Of a stretch of DNA of 6,850 bases, positions 1 to 5,495 are shown piece after piece. The stretch comes from Candidatus Parcubacteria bacterium. GTDB taxonomy: Bacteria; Patescibacteriota; Minisyncoccia; Phycocordibacterales; GCA-2747955. Positions within the stretch are counted from its first letter, which is position 1. Every line of letters starts with the position of its first letter. A model generated the notes under the pieces. It had not been told where the DNA came from and searched no databases. It saw only the letters and a program-made list of their open reading frames with translations. Both the position numbers and the translations under genes were made by a program. Location: contig JALUMP010000145.1 in assembly GCA_027039745.1 (NCBI GenBank), positions 1 to 6,850 of the forward strand, written 5' to 3'.

Positions 1-288
1 ATAAATAATAATGCTAACAATAAAGAAAAGCAAGAAAAAAAAGAATTAAAAATTTCAGAAGTATCAGTTGATAAAAATACTCAGACTGTAATAATAAAAA
101 CAAAACCTTTTGCAAATAAAAAATATGGCGAAGTATTTTTGTTTCCTCTTGGAACAAAAGTGACAATTCACGATGAAGAAAAAGTTTTATCTCATGGGAT
201 GGTAGATATGAAAAAATCTTTATGAAGAGTTGTAACTGATGGGGCTTCATACAAATTGCAATATACCCCCATAAAACCAGTTTATTAA
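1..288 (+). CDS. C-terminal end of an unrecognised protein (5' partial)
   Basis: Reading frame 1 is open from the left edge to TAA at 286-288 and encodes the last 95 residues of a longer protein. The first ~20 visible residues are rich in Asn, Lys and Glu and look like a linker. A compact beta-rich part follows (segments such as KISEVSV, TVIIKT, VFLFPLGTKVTI and SYKLQYTP), which could be a small beta-sandwich or a domain repeat at the end of a surface or envelope protein. That is inference; no known family was recognised. One in-frame TGA at 223-225 (KKSL-W-RVV) must be read as an amino acid, taken as Trp from the neighbouring valS gene. The frame ends directly before a strong terminator, which supports it as a real gene end. 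Confidence 0.7.
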
Positions 289-295
289 TTTTTTT

Positions 296-320
296 AAACA
301 ACCTTAAGTGGTTGTTTTTT
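296..320 (+). terminator. Rho-independent terminator after the first gene
   Basis: An 8-bp stem AAACAACC (296-303) / GGTTGTTT (310-317) with a 6-nt loop TTAAGT runs into a T tract (315-320). It begins 7 bases after the TAA of the upstream gene and just ahead of the valS promoter, so it separates the two transcription units. Confidence 0.85.
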
Positions 321-340
321 CTTTAAAAAAGTTAAAAATT

Positions 341-349
341 TGATAATAT
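341..349 (+). promoter_or_regulatory. Extended -10 promoter of valS, ATG almost at the transcription start
   Basis: TG-A-TAATAT (341-349) fits an extended -10 element (TGn plus hexamer, 4 of 6 matches to TATAAT). Only 7 bases separate the hexamer from the valS ATG at 357, so transcription would be expected to start at or one base before the start codon, giving a leaderless mRNA. No convincing -35 element and no Shine-Dalgarno sequence is seen. The same arrangement occurs in front of rbfA, where the match is perfect. The start site is inferred from spacing only. Confidence 0.55.
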
Positions 350-356
350 AGTATTT

Positions 357-2540
357 ATGAATGAAAAATATTTAAAACCATACGATCATTTGAAATTTGA
401 GGATGATATATATAAAGTTTGAGAAGATTCGCAATATTTCAACCCAGACAAATTACCAGGAGAAAGAAAAGAAAAATTTTCTATTGTTTTACCGCCACCT
501 AATGTTACAGGAAAGCTGCATTTAGGGCATGCTGATATGCTTGCTATTGAAGACTCCATTGTTAGATTTCAAAGAATGCGTGGTAAAAAAGCTTTGTGGC
601 TACCAGGAACAGACCACGCAGCTATTGCTACTCAAAGTAAGGTAGAAAAGCTCCTTGCAAAAGAAAAAATAAGGAAACATGATTTGGGTAGAGAAAAATT
701 TTTAGAAAAAGTAAATGATTTTGCAATGGATTCACAGTCAACTATTATTCACCAAACAAAAAAAATGGGGTCTTCCCTTGATTGATCTAGGCTTGCTTTT
801 ACTTTAGATGATGAAAGAAATTTTGCTGTAAAGACTGCATTTAAAAGAATGTATGATGATAAAATTATTTATAAAGGATATAAAATTGTAAATTGAGACC
901 CAAAAGGTCAAACTGTGATCTCGGATGATGAAATAGTATATAAAGAAAGAAAAGCTTCTTTTTATACTTTTAAATATTCTAAAGACTTTCCCATTGCTAT
1001 TTCAACAACAAGACCAGAAACAAAAGTTGGTGATACTGCTGTGGCTGTGCACCCTGAAGACAAAAGATATAAAGATTTTATAGGTAAAATTTATGACCTA
1101 AATTTTTGTGGTTCTGATATCTCAGTTAAAATTATTGCAGATGAACATGTTGATCCTGAATTTGGAACAGGCGCTTTAGGAGTGACCCCTGCTCATGCTC
1201 AAGTAGACTGAGAGATGGCTGAAAAAAATGACTTACCAATAAAACAAGTAATTAACGAATATGCCAAGATGGAAAATGCCGGAAGTATTTTAGATGGTAT
1301 GAAAGTTGGGGTTGCTCGAGAAAAGGTTGTAGAGTGACTGAGAGAAAACAACTTAATGATAAAGGAAGAAGAAATAGACCAAAATATTTCTACTGCAGAA
1401 AGGACAGGAGGAATAATAGAACCTTTACCAAAAATACAATGGTTCATTGATGTTAATAAAAAATTTAAACTACAAAAATCAAATATTGATGGAGTAAGTA
1501 CAGATGATTTAGTATCTTTGAAAGATTTGATGAGAAAGGTGGTAGATAATGGACAAATCAATTTTTTGACGCAAAGAGATAGAAAGGTGTATTTACATTG
1601 GATAGACAAGCTTCATGATTGAGCTATTTCAAGGCAAATTTGATATGGACACCAGATTCCTGTGTGATATAGAAAGCAAAAGGGTGATGAAAATGAAGAA
1701 ATATATTGTGATGTAAAAGCCCCTGAAGGTGATGATTGAAAACAGGACGAAGACGTTTTAGATACTTGGTTTTCTTCTGGGCTTTGAACTTTTTCTACTT
1801 TGGGATGACCACAACAAACAGAAGATTTAAAAACATATCACCCTACCGACTTGATAGAGACTGGCGGAGATATCTTATTTTTTTGAATTGCTAGAATGAT
1901 TTTAATGTCTACTTATTTATTGGGGGAAATACCTTTTAAAACTATATATATTCATGGACTTGTGCGAGACAAAAAAAATAGAAAACTTTCTAAATCTTTA
2001 GGAAATGCTGTTGATCCATTAGATATGATAGAAAAATATGGAACAGACGCTTTGAGAATGTCTTTACTGGTTGCTGTTGCCCCTGGTCAAGATGTAAAAT
2101 TTGACGAAGACAAAGTAAGAGCTTACAAAAAATTTGGCAATAAACTTTGAAATGTTTCAAGATTTATTTATTCTAATACAGAAAACTATGATTATGATAA
2201 TTTTGATACTTCCCTCCTTGGTGATTACCAAAAAACAAAACTAAAGGAGCTTGAAGAATTAAAAACAGAATTAACAAAAGAGATGGAAGAATATAAACTT
2301 TATTTGGTGTCTGAAAAACTTTACCATTATATTTGACACGAACTGGCAGACAAAATTATTGAAGAAGTTAAAGACTCTGTATTTAAGGATGAGAAAGACT
2401 CTAAAAACCAATATTTACTATTGAAGATTTTAGAAGAGGTTTTAAAAATGCTTCATCCATTTATGCCATTTATTACAGAAGAGATTTGAAAAGATTTTCC
2501 TAAACAAAATAAGAATTTGTTAATGGTAGAGAAATGATAA
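357..2540 (+). CDS. valS: valyl-tRNA synthetase, complete when TGA is read as Trp
   Basis: This class I synthetase charges tRNA-Val with valine in the cytoplasm. With TGA as Trp the frame is open for 727 residues. Visible in order: PPPNVTGKLHLGHA (46-59, HIGH-type signature), LWLPGTDHAAIATQ, the CP1 editing domain with TTRPET (217-222) and GTGALGVTPAH (270-280), DWAISRQIWYGHQIPVWY (421-438), DTWFSSGLWTFSTLGWP, ETGGDILFFWIARMI, a KLSKS form of KMSKS (543-547), and the anticodon-binding helices from about 595 to TEEIW. Sixteen in-frame TGA codons fall largely on Trp positions of the family; TGG is used four times. The protein ends at LMVEKW, shorter than the ~880-950 residues of Bacillus or E. 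coli ValRS, and lacks the C-terminal coiled-coil arm. The editing loop has Gly275 and Ala281 where many ValRS have Lys and Asp. The start is fixed by the promoter directly upstream and by the normal distance to the HIGH motif. Identification is secure. Confidence 0.97.
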
Positions 2541-2944
2541 TTAAAAGAAATAAACAGAATTTTTTTGAAAAAGATCCCAAAAGAGATAGAAAAGCTATGT
2601 TTCTTTTTGCTTATTTTTTAAGTTTTTTTATTTTTATTTTTTCCTTTGGATTAACATGAGGGTTAACTATATTTTTAATAGTTACTTTTTTTGTTTTATT
2701 TAAGATGTTACATAATGCTTATATATGGAATGGTCAAAAATTTTTACCAAACAGAAGTGTTTTGCAAAAAGGAGATTTTTTATTTGGATTGTTGTTAGTG
2801 GTATCTATATCTAGTATAGGTGTAGTTTTATTATTATCAATGTATTATAAAAATATGAATTTAGAATATATTATTTTAAAAATTATTCTACCAATTACAA
2901 TAATTCTATTAGCTTTTATATATAAGAAACAAGAAAAAAAATAA
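2534..2944 (+). CDS. Small multi-pass membrane protein of unknown function
   Basis: This frame encodes 136 residues. The ATG at 2534 lies inside the last codons of valS (ATGATAA), a 7-base overlap typical of translational coupling, so it is probably co-transcribed with valS. A charged N-terminus rich in Lys and Arg (1-20) is followed by two close hydrophobic helices (about 22-38 and 42-57), a polar loop with HNAYIWNGQKFLPN (60-73), and two more helices (about 82-105 and 112-130), ending in KKQEKK. Four transmembrane segments are predicted by eye. An in-frame TGA at 2657-2659 gives Trp42 within the first membrane hairpin; under the standard code only a fragment from Met58 (2705) would be found, losing two helices. 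No family was recognised, and the link to valS may be positional only. Confidence 0.75.
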
Positions 2945-2988
2945 ATTAAAAATTTATTTTTAATCTTAAATAATATTTTTTTATATTA
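2945..2988. terminator. Possible weak AT-only terminators between convergent genes
   Basis: Two all-AT inverted repeats lie between the convergent ends: ATTAAAAA/TTTTTAAT (2945-2952 / 2957-2964, loop TTTA) and TAATAT/ATATTA (2971-2976 / 2983-2988), with T-rich sequence around them. The second overlaps the stop codon of the - strand deacylase. The position suits a shared transcription end, but stems without G or C are unstable and AT-rich DNA produces such repeats by chance. Confidence 0.3.
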
Positions 2989-3480
2989 AATTTTAGTTAT
3001 TTTTAAATTATCTACAACTAAATTTAAATATTTTTGAAAGTTGTTTGCATCAAGAATTATGGTTGCTGTATTTAAATTTGGATGCATAGTTATTTTTGGA
3101 GAGTTTGCTAAATCTTCATCTAAATAAAACGAAACTTTTTTATTGTTATCGTTTATCAAAGCCATAGGAGAAATTGACCCTGCTTTTACTTGTAATATAT
3201 CGTCTAAGTTTTGCTCTGTTGCAAAGTTGAGCCTTTTTTCCCCAACTGTTTGTGCAAAAGACTTAAGATCTATTCTTTTGTCGTCTCTTATGGCTACTAA
3301 ATAAAAATTTTTACCTTTTCTGTCTCTTAGAAATAAGGTTTTAATACCGTCTCCTTCGATTTTAATATTTAAATTTTCAACATCTTCAACGGTAAAAACA
3401 GCTTCGTGCTCTAGTAGCTTATATTCGATATTGTTTTCATCTAAAAAATTTAGTGCTTTTTTTATTATTTTATTTGTCAT
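2986..3480 (-). CDS. YbaK/PrdX-family aminoacyl-tRNA deacylase (prolyl-tRNA editing type)
   Basis: This free-standing 164-residue editing domain is of the type that hydrolyses mischarged aminoacyl-tRNA, usually Ala- or Cys-tRNA-Pro, in the cytoplasm. The sequence follows the PrdX/ProX pattern: LLEHEAVFTVED (22-33), a conserved Lys in GIKTLFLRD (Lys47, matching the Lys required in YbaK/ProX enzymes), FYLVAIRDDKRIDLK, GEKRLNFATE, KAGSISPMALIND (99-111) and HPNLNTATI (133-141). The length is normal for the family, and there is no TGA or Trp codon. The exact substrate cannot be read from sequence. It starts at ATG 3480 with no Shine-Dalgarno and is divergent from rbfA across a shared regulatory region. 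The family assignment is firm; the prolyl specificity is inferred from PrdX-like similarity. Confidence 0.9.
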   Translation of the reverse strand: MTNKIIKKALNFLDENNIEYKLLEHEAVFTVEDVENLNIKIEGDGIKTLFLRDRKGKNFYLVAIRDDKRIDLKSFAQTVGEKRLNFATEQNLDDILQVKAGSISPMALINDNNKKVSFYLDEDLANSPKITMHPNLNTATIILDANNFQKYLNLVVDNLKITKI

Positions 3481-3507
3481 ATTTTATTTAATTAAAATTT
3501 TTTTTAT

Positions 3508-3516
3508 AGTATATCA
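3508..3516 (-). promoter_or_regulatory. Extended -10 promoter of the deacylase gene
   Basis: On the - strand TG-A-TATACT (3516 to 3508) matches an extended -10 with 5 of 6 hexamer bases. The expected start near 3501 would give a leader of about 20 nt consisting only of A and T, with no Shine-Dalgarno motif before the ATG at 3480. Confidence 0.5.
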
Positions 3517-3539
3517 TCATAACATAATATTTTTTAGTT

Positions 3540-3572
3540 TTTTTTGCAACATCCCAGGGATGTTGCAAAAAA
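3540..3572. repeat. Perfect 16-bp-arm palindrome between divergent promoters (candidate operator)
   Basis: T6-GCAACATCCC, one central A (3556) and the exact reverse complement GGGATGTTGC-A6 form a 33-bp inverted repeat without a mismatch. It has T tracts on its outer left side and A tracts on its outer right side, the opposite of a terminator (A tract, stem, T tract) on either strand. It lies about 33-65 bases upstream of the inferred rbfA start and about 39-71 bases upstream of the inferred deacylase start, nearly midway between the two. The GC-containing core stands out in an almost purely AT spacer. A binding site for a dimeric regulator, or a structural or insulating element, is the likeliest reading. 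Confidence 0.8.
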
Positions 3573-3589
3573 GTAAAAAAAAGAAGATA

Positions 3590-3598
3590 TGATATAAT
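3590..3598 (+). promoter_or_regulatory. Perfect extended -10 promoter of rbfA, leaderless arrangement
   Basis: TG-A-TATAAT (3590-3598) is an exact extended -10 consensus. Six bases (CTGTTT) separate it from the ATG at 3605, placing the expected +1 on the A of the start codon. There is therefore no room for a ribosome-binding site. No -35 element is visible; the -35 zone is the A-rich right edge of the palindrome. Confidence 0.7.
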
Positions 3599-3604
3599 CT
3601 GTTT

Positions 3605-3952
3605 ATGATAAAACAAAACGTAAAATCTACTAGACAAAAAAGAGTCGAAGAGCTCATTCGACAGATAGCTGGAGACCTTATTGCAAGAGAAACAAATAGG
3701 ACAAGCATGATTACAATAACAAGAGTTGATATTTCTCCTAATTTAGCTGATTGTACTGTTTTTTTTACAGTTTTCCCCACTGACGCACAAGACTCTGCCT
3801 TGAATTTTTTAAAACGAAAAAGAACAGATTTAAAACAAGCTGTAAAAAAAGCTTCTAATTTAAGAAGGATTCCATTTTTTGATTTTGAGGTAGATTTTGG
3901 GGAAAAGAATAGACAGTTGATAGACAAGCTTTCAGCAAAAAACCAAGATTAA
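3605..3952 (+). CDS. rbfA: 30S ribosome-binding factor A
   Basis: RbfA is a small KH-type protein that binds the 30S subunit and helps late maturation of the 16S rRNA 5' region, notably in the cold. The 115-residue product has the normal family length and pattern: RVEELIRQIAGDLIARE (N-terminal helix), ITITRVDISPNLADCTVFFTVFP (the beta hairpin with the conserved V-x-x-SP-D/N-L motif), LNFLKRKRTDLKQAV, then ASNLRRIPFFDFEVDFG (KH-like AxN and RxxP segment) and the terminal LIDKL. It contains no Trp or TGA. The start at 3605 is set by the promoter directly before it and by family length. Its last four codons form one arm of the terminator, and its stop codon forms the loop. Confidence 0.94.
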   Translation: MIKQNVKSTRQKRVEELIRQIAGDLIARETNRTSMITITRVDISPNLADCTVFFTVFPTDAQDSALNFLKRKRTDLKQAVKKASNLRRIPFFDFEVDFGEKNRQLIDKLSAKNQD

Positions 3953-3972
3953 ATCTTGGTTTTTATTTTTTT
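3938..3972. terminator. Bidirectional terminator with the rbfA stop codon in its loop
   Basis: A 12-bp stem, AAAAACCAAGAT (3938-3949) pairing with 3953-3964, has a 3-nt loop TAA that is the rbfA stop codon (3950-3952). On the + strand it runs into TTTTTATTTTTTT (3960-3972), a strong terminator for rbfA. On the - strand the A run at 3937-3942 becomes a T tract, so it can also end dnaB transcripts, whose stop codon is about 38 bases upstream. Confidence 0.9.
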
Positions 3973-4001
3973 AAAATTTAAATATTTTATTAGTCACTTA
4001 A

Positions 4002-5387
4002 TTAGAAGTCAAAGTCATCATCGTCTCCACCAACACCTTGTTGTGCATGTTGATTGTCTAGCTCACTAAATGAAGTGTATGCTGCATCAAAATATAAATC
4101 AATGACTCCAGTAGCACCATTACGGTGTTTTGAAATGATAAGTCTTGTCTTGTCGTCTTTGATTTTGTTTTCATCTTCTGATTTATCTCTATGGATAAAC
4201 ATTACAACATCGGCATCTTGCTCAATAGAACCAGAATCACGTAAATCAGCGAGTCTGGGCTCTGCATTTTCTCCTCTGTGCTCGATGTTTCTAGAAAGCT
4301 GAGATAATGCTATAACTGGGACGTTTAACTCTTTAGCGAGCTGTTTTAGCCCCCTGGATATCTCTGTTACTTCTTGCACCGGTGAAGAATTTGGACCTGT
4401 TTTGATTGGTGCCATTAATTGTAAATAATCAACTATAATTAAATCTAAACCGTGTTTTCTTTTTAGTTTTCTAGCTGCTGATTTCATTCTTAAAACGTTA
4501 TTGTAAGAGTTATCGTCTATAAAAAGTTTTGCTTGTGACAATCTTCCAATAGCATCTCTTAAACCTTCAAATTCGTCTTCTTCATTTAAGTTACCAGTTC
4601 TTAATTTTCATGCATCAACTTTTGCTTCAGAACTAAGTAGTTTATCTATTAATTGTTCTTTACTCATTTCTAAAGAAAAGAAAGCTACAGATTTTTTATT
4701 ATCAACAGCTGCTTTTCTAGCAAAATCTAATGATAAAGATGTTTTACCAGTAGAAGGACGAGCAGCTAAAATAATAAGGTCTGATGGTTGAAAACCAGAA
4801 AGTTTAAAGTCTAGAGAAGAAAAACCAGTTGATAAACCTCTTAATTCTGAAGTTCCCTCTTGGAGTTTTTCTAATCTTTCATAAGCTTCATTTAAAACAT
4901 TTTCAATATTATGAAATCCTGACGAATTTAGTTTTTGGGCTATATTAAAAATTTCAGATTCTGCTTGATCTAAGGAATGTTCTACTTCTTCTTCTTCATT
5001 GAAGCCTATTTGAGCTATTTTTTCTGAAGCTTCAATTAACCTACGTTTAATAAATTTATCAGCAACTATTTTTGCATAATATTCTATGTTAGATGAAGAA
5101 GGAACAACGGTAGTAAGTTCTGCTAAATAAGATTCTCCGCCAATTGCTTCTAGCCTGCCGTTGTCTCTCAATGTAGAGCTTAAACTAACGAGATCTACTG
5201 GTTCTGATTTTTCCATTAATTTTAAAATAGCTTGAAAAATTATTTTGTGTTTATCAGAATAAAAATGTTCTGGTGATACTTCTTCTAATACTTCATAAAG
5301 AGATTCGGATTTAATCAATACAGACCCCAGAAGTGCTTTTTCAGCATCTATGTTTTGTGGCGGTAATCTTAAGTTTTGATTATTCAT
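4002..5387 (-). CDS. dnaB: Replicative DNA helicase DnaB
   Basis: DnaB is the hexameric 5'-3' helicase that opens the replication fork and recruits primase. It is 461 residues, normal for the family. The N-terminal helical domain starts with LRLPPQNIDAEKALLGSVL; the linker is about 100-175; the RecA-type domain has STGFSSLD, Walker A ARPSTGKTS (209-217), FFSLEMSKEQL, AKVDAWKLRTGNL (255-267), Walker B LIIVDYLQLM (316-325), ALSQLSR, and ADLRDSGSIEQDADVVMFIHR with the conserved arginine and glutamine loop. One in-frame TGA (forward 4608-4610) encodes Trp260; under the standard code the gene would appear split in two. The C-terminus ends in GDDDDFDF, an acidic tip like that of SSB. The motif variants are those I associate with Parcubacteria. 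The ATG at 5387 follows its promoter closely and has no Shine-Dalgarno. Identification is secure. Confidence 0.97.
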
Positions 5388-5396
5388 CTTATTTAC

Positions 5397-5405
5397 ATTT
5401 TAACA
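5397..5405 (-). promoter_or_regulatory. Extended -10 promoter of dnaB
   Basis: On the - strand TG-T-TAAAAT (5405 to 5397) resembles an extended -10 (5 of 6 hexamer bases). Nine bases separate the hexamer from the ATG at 5387, so the leader would be only about 3 nt. A -35 element is not evident. It lies in the 108-base AT-rich gap downstream of the exported-protein gene, so dnaB can be transcribed on its own. A T8 tract on the - strand (forward A run 5474-5481) follows the exported-protein stop, but I see no good stem before it. Confidence 0.5.
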
Positions 5406-5495
5406 TGAAGATTAAAAAAGAATAAATTTTTTTATATTTTTTGTATAAAAAATGTTTATAACAAGTGGAAAAGAAAAAAAATTATAACTTTCTTA

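Noticed and set aside
14..301. 95-codon - strand frame at the left edge
   Set aside because: It is antisense to the open + strand frame that ends at 288 and is followed by a proper terminator. Its start lies in that terminator's stem, and its Leu/Phe-rich content is the complement of a Lys/Glu-rich gene.
1199..1609. 136-codon reading frame on the - strand inside valS
   Set aside because: It is antisense to the conserved ValRS editing and catalytic domain, with no promoter or recognisable protein; a shadow of the real gene.
357..2540. valS as a pseudogene broken by many stop codons
   Set aside because: All interruptions are TGA, none is TAA or TAG, there are no frameshifts, and the TGA codons fall on family Trp positions. 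Decay would give mixed stops and indels.
357..2540. UGA read as glycine, as in Gracilibacteria and Absconditabacteria
   Set aside because: The TGA positions align with Trp in ValRS and DnaB motifs, while Gly positions such as LHLGHA, GTG and GLWTFSTLG use GGN codons.
3540..3572. Palindrome as a bidirectional Rho-independent terminator
   Set aside because: It lies between the 5' ends of divergent genes and has T tracts before and A tracts after the stem on both strands, so no U tract follows the hairpin.
3517..3927. 136-codon - strand frame covering rbfA and the palindrome
   Set aside because: It is antisense to clear RbfA sequence, and its C-terminal end runs across the palindrome and promoter region; its composition looks like translated complement.
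4002..4541. A separate short gene for the C-terminal half of DnaB
   Set aside because: The apparent start is an internal TTG (Leu283) in the same frame as the upstream half; reading TGA at 4608-4610 as Trp260 joins both into one normal-length DnaB.
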